From assembly GCA_021731085.1 (NCBI GenBank), contig JAKFYB010000025.1, forward strand, positions 1-64,000: a DNA stretch of 64,000 nucleotides. Reading direction: 5' to 3'. Source of the DNA: Dehalococcoidia bacterium (GTDB lineage: Bacteria; Chloroflexota; Dehalococcoidia; DSTF01; JACRBR01). This document shows, one piece after another, positions 22,465 through 30,637 of the stretch. Both the position numbers and the translations under genes were made by a program. The notes under the pieces are model-generated. The model did no database searches and was not told the DNA's origin. It saw nothing but the letters and a program-made list of their open reading frames with translations. Position 1 is the stretch's first letter. Each line of letters opens with the position of its first letter.

Positions 22465-24882
22465 CTACTCCTCAGCGACATCCTGAAACGTGCGTAGGTA
22501 GTTGATGATGTTCCAGATGTCGTCGTCTGTAAAGCCTCCGCCGAAGTCCGTGCCCCAGGCGGGCATGGCCGTCCCTGCGACGCCCTCGGAAATGAAGGTG
22601 AAGAACTGCGGATCGGTGTGGTACGGCAGGTGCTGACGGATGTCTGCTGGAGCCGGGTTGAGGGACTCTGCTTGCGGCCCGTCCCCGCGGCCTTCCGGCC
22701 CGTGACACACGATGCAGTTCTGTTCGAAGAGCATCTTGCCGCGTGCAATGGACTCCTCGGTCGCCTCGATGGGGTTGCCGGCAGAAGGGTCGGGCTTCGT
22801 TTCTTCCGTATGCACGCCGAACCAGAGTGTCGCACCGACGAGGATGAACGCCGTCCCGGCGGTGACGGCAATGCGATAGCTGTACTTGCCAGATCCGCGC
22901 CGGAACTGCTCGCGGTAAATCAGTGCGGCCAGCCCGGCCAGTGCTATGAGCGCACCCGCGACTTGATTCCATTGGAGCGAGTCGAATGGGAGGGCGAACG
23001 CGCCACCTTCGTCTTCCTTTGTTCGATCGCTTGGCGCGACCGGAACGGAAAAGGTGCGCGAGACATCGTCAGCGTCACTTCGGCGGATCGTTGCTTCCAC
23101 CAGCCAACTCCCTGGCTGTGTGAAGTATGATCCCTGCCCAACGAATTCGCCCGGCGCAGTGCCCTCTCGCAGCACGAGTTCGGCGGCTGGTGGGCGAACG
23201 TCGGGCTGTGCCGGGTCGGTGTATGAGAAGCGCAGGCGCGCGAGCGTAACCGTGGTCGCTGGTGAGCCATCCTCATTGCGCGCAGTGATCGTGTAGCGAT
23301 TGATCCCCACCGTGTTCGGCTGGATCTCAAAGGTTAGCTCCAGATCGCCAGCCGTACGCACATCCGTAAACTCTGTCTGCGCGCGCTCTTCGGCCTCGCG
23401 TTGTGCGATCTCGCCCTTTGCCGTGGAGGTCTGCGTCAGAACGCCAACCGAAGCAAAGACGGCAACAACCACGACGATCTCCGCGACGATCGTGCGAGGC
23501 AACCAGACTTGCAGCCACGCCAAGCTCCGCGTCCAACTCGAGCGCTGATCTGCCTTTGCGGTTCCGCCCTCCTGATACAGGCCGTCGATCGCCTCGACCA
23601 GGCGCGGCTTCAGGAAGAATGCGTTGAGTCCTGCGATCGGCAGCAGCAGTCCGACGATGATCAGTTTCGCCAGCAGCACCTTGCCGTACGTCGTGTCGGT
23701 AAATGCGCTCCACGTGGGAATCTCAACGAGGCCGTTGAACACACCCGTGACCATCACGGCGAAGACGCTCGCTCCCGCCAGCACAGAGAAGCGGTCGAAT
23801 GCGTTTGCGACGTATAGGAACCCCGCCGCCTCTGTCGCGAGGCGCTGGCGCTGGCGCATGACAGGCACGAGCAGCACGAGCGCGCCGACCCAGAGCGAAG
23901 ACGTCGCCAGGTGCACAAAGTCTGAACTAACCGACCAGAACTTGCCCGCGCCCGTCGCACCGTGACTCGTCAGCGAGTACGTCATCATCGCGGCGAACCC
24001 GGCGCCGATCAGTACCGCAAACCCGAGTCGCTTGTAGGCGGGCTTTCCGCTGAGGTACACGACGTCAGCGCCCACGAGAGCCACGGCGACGAGGATCAGG
24101 TTCGCGAGCTGGTAGCGACCCGTCCGCACTTCGGTGAGGTAATCGAACAGGGAGGTATCCGTTTGAAAGCGACCAACGGAGATTACGACGAGCATCGCGG
24201 CGGCGATGAACGAAACTGGCAGGAGAATGTGCGCGACGGTGACCGCCCACGACTCGCCAGCGCGGTCGATCACGCTCCGATCTTCTTCGGAGAGGAATCG
24301 CCCCGCTGGCTTTGCGACGGCGATGACGAACACCGCCGCCCCGATGGCGGTCGCCAGTGATAGCAGCGCCGCCCACTTGAGCGCGATATCTATGTTTTGG
24401 GGCAGCAGGCCGGTGCCGCCGGATGTCTGCGCGTCGGGATCGAAAACGGCATCTTCCGGAATGGTTCCGTCCGGATTCTTGATGATGAACTGGAAGATGC
24501 CACTCCAGGGGTGGCCGTCGACTGAGGAAACGTTGCTGAACTCAACCGTGTAGAGGCCCGGGTCGAGCGTTGGTACGCCAACAGAAGCGATCGAGCGATC
24601 TCGCTCATCGACCGCTACATCTTGCTCGTCGACCTGGTTGCGGTCATTGTCGAAGACCTCGATGTTCGTCAGCTTCGGCTCGACAGGCTCGCTGAAGTAG
24701 ACGATCACGCGCGCGGGTGGACGCTGCTCTTCCGAGCCGTTCTGCGGGCTGCTCCGGATGAGCGTTGCATGCGCCTCGACCGGCGGCGTGCTTTCCGCGA
24801 GGAGCGAACCAAACACGGCAAGCAATATGGCGGCCGCCGCCACGCAACCCCATCGCGTCCGCAGTGCCGCAAGCATCCTCAT
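22465..24882 (-). CDS. CopC-CopD-cytochrome c fusion protein
   Basis: An 805-residue membrane protein joining several modules. The signal peptide ends near residue 37, and mature CopC begins with copper-binding His38 (HATLIRSSP) and includes DGHPWSG (His124). Residues about 165-485 are a CopD-type bundle of eight or so transmembrane helices. Residues about 510-615 form a beta-sandwich like YtkA/FixH. Two further membrane helices follow near 637-655 and 672-690. The C-terminus is a cytochrome c with heme motif CIVCH (723-727) and a likely axial Met773 (TAMPAW). This suggests copper import or handling linked to electron transfer outside the membrane. It is last in a five-gene copper operon. Confidence 0.87.
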   Translation of the reverse strand: MRMLAALRTRWGCVAAAAILLAVFGSLLAESTPPVEAHATLIRSSPQNGSEEQRPPARVIVYFSEPVEPKLTNIEVFDNDRNQVDEQDVAVDERDRSIASVGVPTLDPGLYTVEFSNVSSVDGHPWSGIFQFIIKNPDGTIPEDAVFDPDAQTSGGTGLLPQNIDIALKWAALLSLATAIGAAVFVIAVAKPAGRFLSEEDRSVIDRAGESWAVTVAHILLPVSFIAAAMLVVISVGRFQTDTSLFDYLTEVRTGRYQLANLILVAVALVGADVVYLSGKPAYKRLGFAVLIGAGFAAMMTYSLTSHGATGAGKFWSVSSDFVHLATSSLWVGALVLLVPVMRQRQRLATEAAGFLYVANAFDRFSVLAGASVFAVMVTGVFNGLVEIPTWSAFTDTTYGKVLLAKLIIVGLLLPIAGLNAFFLKPRLVEAIDGLYQEGGTAKADQRSSWTRSLAWLQVWLPRTIVAEIVVVVAVFASVGVLTQTSTAKGEIAQREAEERAQTEFTDVRTAGDLELTFEIQPNTVGINRYTITARNEDGSPATTVTLARLRFSYTDPAQPDVRPPAAELVLREGTAPGEFVGQGSYFTQPGSWLVEATIRRSDADDVSRTFSVPVAPSDRTKEDEGGAFALPFDSLQWNQVAGALIALAGLAALIYREQFRRGSGKYSYRIAVTAGTAFILVGATLWFGVHTEETKPDPSAGNPIEATEESIARGKMLFEQNCIVCHGPEGRGDGPQAESLNPAPADIRQHLPYHTDPQFFTFISEGVAGTAMPAWGTDFGGGFTDDDIWNIINYLRTFQDVAEE

Positions 24883-25003
24883 CGCGCCCTGCTCGTGCCC
24901 GTGAGCGCGACATCGCGAAGTACCCGCGGAGCTTTAGCTCCGCCGCGCACTTCGATTGCTGGCGTGTGCCGGACCCTGCGACGACGACGCACGGCAGTGT
25001 TGC

Positions 25004-25678
25004 TCACGAGGAGCGACTCCGCACGAACACGTATGCGCCAACGGCGATTGCGACGATGACGGCCACACCAATCACGACAAAGACAGTGGCGCTCGGAACG
25101 ATCTCCTCATCTGCGTCGCCTGGCGTTGCGCTGGGCGTAGGATCAGTCGTCTGCGTACCCGCAGCCTGTGAAGGCTCGACGGTCGCGGCGGCGGGTACCG
25201 TCGCCGCGGGCGTCTCGCCGGTTGGCGGCGTCTCCTCCGGCCCGATCTGTTCAAGTGCGGCATCGTTCGCGAGGTCGACTGCAGTCGGAACGTGGTTCAG
25301 GTAGAACGAGAACGCACCCACGTTTCGATCGCCGTCTGCATCCGAGAGGTTCATCCAGTTCACTACGTAGCGGCCATCCGCCAGGTCCGGCTGTAGCGGC
25401 ACCGACATCTTTGTTCGGTCAGTGTCACTCACGACGGCCGGCCCGCTGGTAACCGTTAAGCCTCGATCCTTATTGACGACTATGTCGTAGGATCCCGCGA
25501 TCTTCTGCAGTTCCTGCGTGAACGTGATCTCGACCTGTGTTGGCGCGACCGCGAGCTGTTCGCCGCGCCCGGGCGACGAGCTGTCGTAGTCTGCGTGCGC
25601 GGCGACGGGTGATGCGCCGCGCGCGAGCGTCAATCCCAGTGTTAGCGCGACTGCGAATAGGGCGAGGAGATTTCTCAT
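25004..25678 (-). CDS. Membrane-anchored CopC-domain copper-binding protein
   Basis: A 224-residue protein. A signal peptide ends at VAAHA, so the mature CopC domain begins HADYDSSSPGRGEQL with an N-terminal His that can ligate Cu(II). The beta-sandwich runs to about residue 125 (WMNLSDADGDRNVGAFSFYL). A Pro/Thr/Ala-rich linker and a single C-terminal membrane helix followed by RSRSS anchor it outside the cell. Its DGD replaces the DGH of classical CopC, so the second copper ligand differs. The ATG at 25678 has SD GGAG six bases upstream. It sits between two other CopC proteins in the operon. Confidence 0.82.
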   Translation of the reverse strand: MRNLLALFAVALTLGLTLARGASPVAAHADYDSSSPGRGEQLAVAPTQVEITFTQELQKIAGSYDIVVNKDRGLTVTSGPAVVSDTDRTKMSVPLQPDLADGRYVVNWMNLSDADGDRNVGAFSFYLNHVPTAVDLANDAALEQIGPEETPPTGETPAATVPAAATVEPSQAAGTQTTDPTPSATPGDADEEIVPSATVFVVIGVAVIVAIAVGAYVFVRSRSS

Positions 25679-25732
25679 GGCGTCTCCAGATGCGGGGCTG
25701 CGTGCCAAACACCGGCACGCAGCCCCGCAGGA

Positions 25733-26797
25733 TTAGGACTTCACGGCTGCGCTTGCGTAGCGCCGCACAGCGACGGCGCCGAAGATGAAGGCAACTCCGA
25801 CGAGGGCCAACATTGGCACAGCGGAGGGCAGAACCGTCGTCGAGGCGGCTCCAGTGCCTGCCGACGGGAGGGAAACCCCCTGCTCGTAGTCGTCGCCGTG
25901 CTCGTCGCCGGCAGGCTGTGCCGGGATAGCCCCACAGACGATCGGCGTCTTGTCGCCTGATGGATCTGCCCCGACGTGCGCGAAGATCGAGTGCGTGCCA
26001 TTGGCGACGACTGAGAACGGCACATCGACGATGTTCTCCGACCGACCCGTTGTCGTATCGCCCGCTGTCACATTCGTCAGCTCGGCGGCGTGGTCGCCGG
26101 GCTCTGGTGCACAATTCGTGTTGACGTGAATGTGCGCCATGTGTGAACTGTTCGGTTTGACCCCATTCAGAAAGACATTCACTTGTGTGCGCGCGCCGCC
26201 ATCGACAGGAAGAATCTCCGCGCGGCCGCTGATGTTGGAGTCATTCAGCTCGCTAAGCGCGATCACGATGAGGCCCGTCGTCGGCGGAGCAAAGGCGGCC
26301 TCGTCACCGTGGTGATCGCCTTCTGGCTCATCGCCGTGGCTGTGGTCGTCCTCAGTTCCGCCGTGGTCGGCCTCGTCGTCAGGCATCGTGGGGGTGTCTC
26401 CGCTGGACGTGCCGACGGAGAACTCGAATTCACCGGACTCCCTGTCGCCGTCCTCGGCCGACGTGTTCGACCATGCGACGTGATACTCGCCCGCAGGGAG
26501 GTTGGGCCCGAGGCCGACTGATACGTGAGTACCATCGGTGCTCACGGTGGCAGCGCCTGCCGTCACGGACGCGCTATCGTGGTCCGTGACTTCGAGGCCG
26601 AATGAGCCGGCAGTCTTTTGGATCTCACCGTCAAACGTGACCACCACTGTCGCCGGTGATGTGGCCAGAGTGGAGCCGGCTGCGGGCGACGAGCTGACGA
26701 TGTCGACGTGGGCTGACGCGGTGCCGATCAGCGCAAATGTGGCGACCAGTCCCGCCACAGGTAGCGCTGCGAACCTAAGGAATCGTTGGGCTTTCAC
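25733..26797 (-). CDS. CopC domain fused to a CHRD/Cu-Zn-SOD-like domain with LPxTG-like tail
   Basis: A 354-residue exported protein. After a signal peptide (cut near ASAH) comes a CopC domain (HVDIVSSSPAAGSTL). A His/Asp/Glu-rich linker at about 138-166 (DDHSHGDEPEGDHHGDE) probably binds metal. Residues about 170-290 resemble a CHRD or SOD-like beta-barrel (HMAHIHVNTNCAPEPGDHAA, then THSIFAHVGA). The C-terminus has LPSAG (310-314), a hydrophobic helix and RR, resembling a sortase signal though Ala replaces Thr. This suggests a surface copper protein or copper-dependent antioxidant, but superoxide dismutase activity is not demonstrated. Confidence 0.78.
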   Translation of the reverse strand: MKAQRFLRFAALPVAGLVATFALIGTASAHVDIVSSSPAAGSTLATSPATVVVTFDGEIQKTAGSFGLEVTDHDSASVTAGAATVSTDGTHVSVGLGPNLPAGEYHVAWSNTSAEDGDRESGEFEFSVGTSSGDTPTMPDDEADHGGTEDDHSHGDEPEGDHHGDEAAFAPPTTGLIVIALSELNDSNISGRAEILPVDGGARTQVNVFLNGVKPNSSHMAHIHVNTNCAPEPGDHAAELTNVTAGDTTTGRSENIVDVPFSVVANGTHSIFAHVGADPSGDKTPIVCGAIPAQPAGDEHGDDYEQGVSLPSAGTGAASTTVLPSAVPMLALVGVAFIFGAVAVRRYASAAVKS

Positions 26798-26832
26798 TGT
26801 GTTGCCTTTCGTTGCTGCTCAAGGGGCAGGCA

Positions 26833-27429
26833 TTACTCGCTGTGGTCATCGCCTTCGGTGGCAGTGCCATCGGCGGCTGGTGTCGTTCCGGCTGCGGGAG
26901 TCGTGTCGGCCGCGGGCGTTTCGCTACCGCCGCCATGGTCGTCTCCTTCCACGCCTGCTTGCGGCGGAACATCAGACCCTTCCGCCGTGTATGCGACGGC
27001 CTCGTGCTCAAAGTCGTGCCACGCGTCGTGCAGATCTGTCGCGGGCTGCTTCGCCGCTTCCGCGTCGCCAGCGTCCAGCGCATCGACAAGCGCGACGGCG
27101 GCATCCTGCACACTCATCGCGCCTGCTTCGAGTTCGGCCGGCCAGTCTGTGAGACTGGTAATCAAGACGACGTCGCGCGAATTCGGAAGGTAGTCGTCGC
27201 CGACTTCGCCGGCATTGATCGACTCGTCCATGTCGTGCAACGGCAGATCGCCAATGACCTTGAGTGCGAACATGACTTCGTTGCGCTGTACGCGTGAATT
27301 CGTCGCCTCGATGTCGCTCTGTTGAGCGTTCGAATTGCCCTCCGTGCTGTCGTCAGAACATGCAGCAGCGCCCAACGCAAGAAACGCGCCGAGTACACCA
27401 AGAACCAGTACACGCTTGAGCGTGACCAT
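26833..27429 (-). CDS. Probable lipoprotein in the copper operon
   Basis: A 198-residue protein with a lipoprotein signal (hydrophobic stretch ending LGAAACSDD, Cys24). The mature part is helical and acidic, with His-containing segments (DLPLHDMDESIN, DLHDAWHDFEHEAVAY). A long Thr/Pro/Ala-rich tail follows. The His and Asp spacing in the helices could bind copper, but I recognise no named family. SD GGAGG lies nine bases before the ATG at 27429; an upstream ATG at 27459 lacks a ribosome site. It lies between a His-rich membrane protein and the CopC-CHRD protein and is probably co-transcribed with them. Confidence 0.7.
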   Translation of the reverse strand: MVTLKRVLVLGVLGAFLALGAAACSDDSTEGNSNAQQSDIEATNSRVQRNEVMFALKVIGDLPLHDMDESINAGEVGDDYLPNSRDVVLITSLTDWPAELEAGAMSVQDAAVALVDALDAGDAEAAKQPATDLHDAWHDFEHEAVAYTAEGSDVPPQAGVEGDDHGGGSETPAADTTPAAGTTPAADGTATEGDDHSE

Positions 27430-27466
27430 ATGAAAATGCCTCCGTGTCGTGATCTTCAATGGTTGC

Positions 27467-27919
27467 CTAGATCATCACGAGGGAGGCAGTTGGTGGGCGA
27501 AGGGTGGGCCGGAATGATATTCCGACAAGGCCGACGGCTACAACAACCATAAGTAGCGCGGTGAGCGCCGGCTGCGCCAAAAGCGGGTCCGCAGTCAAGA
27601 ACTGTCCCGTACCCGAAGATACGGGTGCATCCGAGCAGGAGCCAGGCGAGCCATGACAGTGATCCTGGTGCACCTGTCCGCCATCAACATGTGCGGGTTC
27701 TGGCATGAAAAGGTGGTCGTATGGCAAGACTGTCGGGAGTAGCGCAAGACCCACCGTCACGGCCACCGCGATGGAACACAACCGCCGTGCAGTTCGTCTG
27801 CGGGCGGCCCGCGGAATCCAGATGGCCAGAGCTGCCGGCACGAACAGGAGCGCCGCGAGGACTCCCACCCACGGGTCGAACGTTCGTTGTACCAGCGTGT
27901 CGCCGACGTGAAGCAGCAT
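27467..27919 (-). CDS. Membrane protein with His/Cys-rich external loop (copper operon first gene)
   Basis: A 150-residue protein with hydrophobic segments at about 17-35, 46-66 and 118-138. Between the second and third lies a loop rich in His, Cys and Asp (HVDGGQVHQDHCHGSPGSCS), which could bind copper or another soft metal. It is not a family I can name. It is the first gene of the minus-strand copper operon and seems to be translated from a leaderless message. Gaps to the following genes are 37, 35, 54 and 121 bases. Confidence 0.65.
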   Translation of the reverse strand: MLLHVGDTLVQRTFDPWVGVLAALLFVPAALAIWIPRAARRRTARRLCSIAVAVTVGLALLPTVLPYDHLFMPEPAHVDGGQVHQDHCHGSPGSCSDAPVSSGTGQFLTADPLLAQPALTALLMVVVAVGLVGISFRPTLRPPTASLVMI

Positions 27920-27927
27920 GCCTAGTG

Positions 27928-27933
27928 AGTATA
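27928..27933 (-). promoter_or_regulatory. -10 box TATACT of the copper operon, predicted leaderless
   Basis: TATACT on the minus strand ends eight bases before the ATG at 27919. No good -35 is present, which would fit an activator-dependent promoter, but no copper-sensor gene is in the window. Confidence 0.5.
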
Positions 27934-27983
27934 TCGACCCATCGCGGTGCCGTTATGGCCAAACGGCTCGTGCGGTGGTGCCA

Positions 27984-28012
27984 TTGCCGATGGCGATCCC
28001 CCTGCTTACAAT
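27984..28012 (+). promoter_or_regulatory. Promoter TTGCCG-17-TACAAT
   Basis: TTGCCG (27984-27989) and TACAAT (28007-28012) are 17 bases apart. The start would be near 28019, giving a 40-base leader with a ribosome site before the cNMP-binding protein. Confidence 0.65.
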
Positions 28013-28059
28013 ACGCCCAACCCCGCCTGAGGGTTCAAGTCCCGCATCAGGAGGACGAG

Positions 28060-28491
28060 ATGGCGCACGAAGAAGCACTGGCGGCCGTACCCCTTTTCTC
28101 ACAGCTGCCCCGCAAAGACCTGACGAGGCTCAGTCGGGCGGTTGTCCAGCGCACCTATAAGAAGGGCGAGACCATCGTGAAAGAAGGCGAGCAAGCCGTC
28201 GCCTTCTTCATCGTCACGAAGGGCCGCGTCGACATCACGACCGGCGGCGCCAAGAAGCAGAAGATCGCTGAGATCGGTCCCGGCGGCGTGTTTGGTGAAA
28301 TGGCGTTGCTCGACGGCGGACCGCGCGCGGCAACCGTGCTCGCGAAGGAAGACAGCGAGTGCCTTGTGTTGTCGCGGTGGGACTTCGTTGCGGAACTTCG
28401 CACGAACCCGCAGATGGCCGTAGCGATGCTGCCGATCATTAGCCGCCGCCTGCGCGAAGTCGAGGCGAAGCTCGCGGCAGCGACACACTAG
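28060..28491 (+). CDS. Single-domain cyclic-nucleotide-binding (Crp-like) protein
   Basis: A 143-residue protein consisting of a cNMP-binding beta-barrel and its C-helix. Visible segments are LSRAVVQRTYKKGETIVKEG, FFIVTKGRVDIT and the phosphate-binding cassette PGGVFGEMALLDGGPRAATV, whose GE and RAA are what a functional site needs. There is no C-terminal helix-turn-helix, so it is not a complete Crp regulator and may control a partner. SD AGGAGG precedes the ATG. It is divergent from the copper operon and convergent with a small winged-helix-like gene, one base apart. Confidence 0.85.
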   Translation: MAHEEALAAVPLFSQLPRKDLTRLSRAVVQRTYKKGETIVKEGEQAVAFFIVTKGRVDITTGGAKKQKIAEIGPGGVFGEMALLDGGPRAATVLAKEDSECLVLSRWDFVAELRTNPQMAVAMLPIISRRLREVEAKLAAATH

Positions 28492-28492
28492 A

Positions 28493-28744
28493 TCAGGTGG
28501 CCGTAACTCGATTGGCGTATGCTTGGCGCTCCGCGCCCAGGAACGCCGCGCCGTGCGATGAAAGCGCGACCATCGAACCATTCGTGAAATCACGTGTCCG
28601 AACGATGAGGTTCGCGTCGATTGCATCTTCCCAGATCGTGAGCCGCGGGCACGACGTCCGCCATGCATCCATCGCGTCCGCGTATGTCCGTGGCGCCTCC
28701 GCGATCCACTCAAGGAAATCCAACACGAGCGACTTGTTCTCCAT
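28493..28744 (-). CDS. Small winged-helix-like protein coupled to an HxlR regulator
   Basis: An 83-residue protein (VLDFLEWIAEAPRTYADAMD, then WRTSCPRLTIWEDAIDANLI, ending VALSSHGAAFLGA). The helix pattern and final strand resemble a compact winged helix, but this is inference from pattern only. Its ATG overlaps the stop of the HxlR gene (TGATG), so production is probably tied to that regulator. An upstream start at 28855 would run deep into the HxlR gene and is rejected. Confidence 0.65.
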   Translation of the reverse strand: MENKSLVLDFLEWIAEAPRTYADAMDAWRTSCPRLTIWEDAIDANLIVRTRDFTNGSMVALSSHGAAFLGAERQAYANRVTAT

Positions 28745-29145
28745 CAAGCACCAGGTGTGTCTGAGGCGAGCGATCGGTTCTGCGGTCGCATAGCTTCGAT
28801 CTTCGCGAAGAGCGCCGGTGCGTCCTTCGGGTCGACGAGGTTCTGCCCACCCCACATGCCGATGGCGTTCAGAACTGGTTCAAGAGACATGCCTCGATCC
28901 GTCAGGTGGTACTCGGCCCGCAGCGGATGCGCGCTGTAGACCTGGCGCTCGACGAGACCGTGCGCTTCAAGCGTCTTGAGTCGCTCAGAGAGAATCTTGG
29001 TCGACATCCCCGGCGATGAAGCCAGCAGGTCGTTGAACCGCGCGCGACCGAAGTAGAGGTCGCGGATGATGAGCATCGTCCACCGCTCACCGATGACATC
29101 GAGCGTCATCGCGATCGGGCAGTGCTGGTCGTACGGTTTTGTCAC
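28744..29145 (-). CDS. HxlR-family transcriptional regulator
   Basis: A 133-residue winged-helix regulator. The HxlR pattern is clear: CPIAMTLDVIGERWTMLIIR, then FNDLLASSPGMSTKILSERL and LEAHGLVERQVYS, ending in LTDRG. The Cys near the N-terminus is common in members that sense electrophiles or oxidants. It starts at GTG 29145 with SD GAAGGGA; a longer frame to 29352 would read into the divergent DinB gene and lacks family similarity. It probably represses the divergent DinB/VOC genes or itself (inference). Confidence 0.85.
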   Translation of the reverse strand: MTKPYDQHCPIAMTLDVIGERWTMLIIRDLYFGRARFNDLLASSPGMSTKILSERLKTLEAHGLVERQVYSAHPLRAEYHLTDRGMSLEPVLNAIGMWGGQNLVDPKDAPALFAKIEAMRPQNRSLASDTPGA

Positions 29146-29176
29146 GGAAGTCCCTTCGAACGTATCTTCGCACAGC

Positions 29177-29205
29177 TTGACCAGTTCGTACAGCGGCTTT
29201 ATTAT
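29177..29205 (+). promoter_or_regulatory. Promoter TTGACC-17-TATTAT
   Basis: TTGACC (29177-29182) and TATTAT (29200-29205) are 17 bases apart and face the DinB gene at 29229. The region lies between it and the divergent HxlR gene, so an HxlR operator is plausible here. Confidence 0.7.
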
Positions 29206-29228
29206 CGAAACCCACCGCCCTCGCTCGC

Positions 29229-29750
29229 ATGGAAAACCGGAGCACCGCCGCCGTGACAGATGCCCCCGTCCTCGATCTCGCAACGGCTCTCGCCGCGCGT
29301 GCATCTGAAATCGAAGTTGCCTGCATGGGACTGGACGGAGAGATCGCGGCAAACCGGCCGTCCCCGCAAGTCTGGTCAGTCCGCGAGCACTTATCCCACC
29401 TGCAAGGTGAAGACCGCTACGGTTACATCGACGGGATCCGCGAGATCCTGTTCGAGGACGTACGCGAACTCGATGTTGAACCCGGCATCACGCACTACAC
29501 CATTGACCGGCGGCAGGTTGCATTCCCCGTGCTCGTCTCGGCCGTCGCCGGCCAGTACCGCGCGATCGCCAATCTGGCATCGCACATGGAAGAGCGTGAG
29601 ATGGATACGCGCGTCTCGATCGCCCTGATGAAGGACACGCCCTTCGGTCCGACGCCAACCGTCCGCGATTGGCTTACAGCGATCGCGGAGATGCATCTGC
29701 CAGACCACATCGCCCAAGTCCAGGAAACCCGCGCCGCGCTTGGCGCGTAG
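29229..29750 (+). CDS. DinB-family protein
   Basis: A 173-residue four-helix protein of the DinB/DinB_2 type, with VWSVREHLSHLQGEDRYGYI supplying the His-containing helix and DWLTAIAEMHLPDHIAQVQE near the C-terminus holding further His residues. Members usually bind a metal; many are uncharacterised and some transfer thiol adducts. The ATG at 29229 is assumed; a GTG eight codons later is possible, and neither has a strong ribosome site. It is followed by a VOC protein 40 bases on, likely in the same transcript, and is divergent from an HxlR regulator. Confidence 0.75.
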   Translation: MENRSTAAVTDAPVLDLATALAARASEIEVACMGLDGEIAANRPSPQVWSVREHLSHLQGEDRYGYIDGIREILFEDVRELDVEPGITHYTIDRRQVAFPVLVSAVAGQYRAIANLASHMEEREMDTRVSIALMKDTPFGPTPTVRDWLTAIAEMHLPDHIAQVQETRAALGA

Positions 29751-29789
29751 TTCTCACGCAAGGCAGGCTTTCAGAGAAGGAGTCGAATC

Positions 29790-30149
29790 ATGGCAAAGGG
29801 AAACCCGATCGGTTGGTTCGAAATCACGGGCTTGGACGCGGCTAAGACGCAGAAGTTCTACGCGGATCTCTTCGGCTGGTCCATCGAGGCAAACAACCCG
29901 CAGAACTACGGCATGGTGCAGTCGGGGAATGACGGCATCGGTGGCGGACTGGCTGGCAGCATGGACGGCAAGCCCCAGGTCACGGTATATGCCGATGTCG
30001 ACGACGTGCAGGCGTCGCTCGACAAGGCAGTGAGCCTTGGCGGGAAAGTTGTCATGCCGCCGATGGATGTTGAAGGCCAGAACCTCAAGATCGCGCTGTT
30101 CGCGGATCCGGATGGCAACGTGATCGGCCTCATGAAGGGCCAGGGCTAA
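29790..30149 (+). CDS. VOC-family (glyoxalase/bleomycin-resistance fold) protein 1
   Basis: A 119-residue vicinal-oxygen-chelate protein with two beta-alpha-beta modules. The start GWFEITGLDAAKTQKFYADL and the C-terminal ALFADPDGNVIGL are typical, and a Glu in the first strand matches a metal ligand position. Such short proteins act as dimers and may be antibiotic-binding or glyoxalase-like; the substrate is unknown. SD AAGGAG precedes the ATG. A strong terminator follows. It is paralogous to the protein at 30269. Confidence 0.85.
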   Translation: MAKGNPIGWFEITGLDAAKTQKFYADLFGWSIEANNPQNYGMVQSGNDGIGGGLAGSMDGKPQVTVYADVDDVQASLDKAVSLGGKVVMPPMDVEGQNLKIALFADPDGNVIGLMKGQG

Positions 30150-30175
30150 GTCTGCGCGAGAGCGCCTCAACACTG

Positions 30176-30217
30176 GAGGGCGGCGTTCACACGAACGCCG
30201 CCCTCGTCTATCATTTT
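30176..30217 (+). terminator. Intrinsic terminator after the DinB-VOC pair
   Basis: A perfect 13-bp stem (30176-30188 with 30193-30205) with loop ACAC is followed by GTCTATCATTTT. Confidence 0.88.
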
Positions 30218-30268
30218 AGAGCTAAGGTAGGGGCGGCGCGTGCTGCGCTCGCCAAACGGAGGATCACC

Positions 30269-30625
30269 ATGGCTGAAGATTGGGCCCGGCCCGTCGTCCA
30301 CTGGGAGCTATATGCGAAGGACGTCGACAAGATCCGCGACTTCTATCGCCAGATGTTCAACTGGGAGATGGCCGACGGCCCGTTCGCGCTTGTCCCCGCC
30401 GGAATCGGCGCGCCCGACCCGGAGCAGTTCACCGGCCACATCCTGCCAGGCGACACTTCGCGCTTCGTGCTCGATATCCAGGTGCTCGACCTGAAGACAT
30501 CAATGGCGAAGGCGGAGCAGCTAGGCGGCGCGATCATCGCGCAACCCGTCGACGTACCAAACGGCCCGACCGTCGCCCGCATCGCCGACCCCGAGGGCAA
30601 TCACATCACGTTGGTGCAGCAGTAG
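30269..30625 (+). CDS. VOC-family protein 2
   Basis: A 118-residue VOC protein (VVHWELYAKDVDKIRDFYRQ at the start and ARIADPEGNHITLVQQ at the end) with metal-ligand-like His and Glu in strand one. SD GGAGG lies a few bases before the ATG. A terminator separates it from the first VOC gene, so it is transcribed alone, perhaps from TATCAT-like sequence near 30209. It is convergent with the E2 gene. Its function is unknown beyond the fold. Confidence 0.83.
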   Translation: MAEDWARPVVHWELYAKDVDKIRDFYRQMFNWEMADGPFALVPAGIGAPDPEQFTGHILPGDTSRFVLDIQVLDLKTSMAKAEQLGGAIIAQPVDVPNGPTVARIADPEGNHITLVQQ

Positions 30626-30637
30626 GGTTCGTGCACG

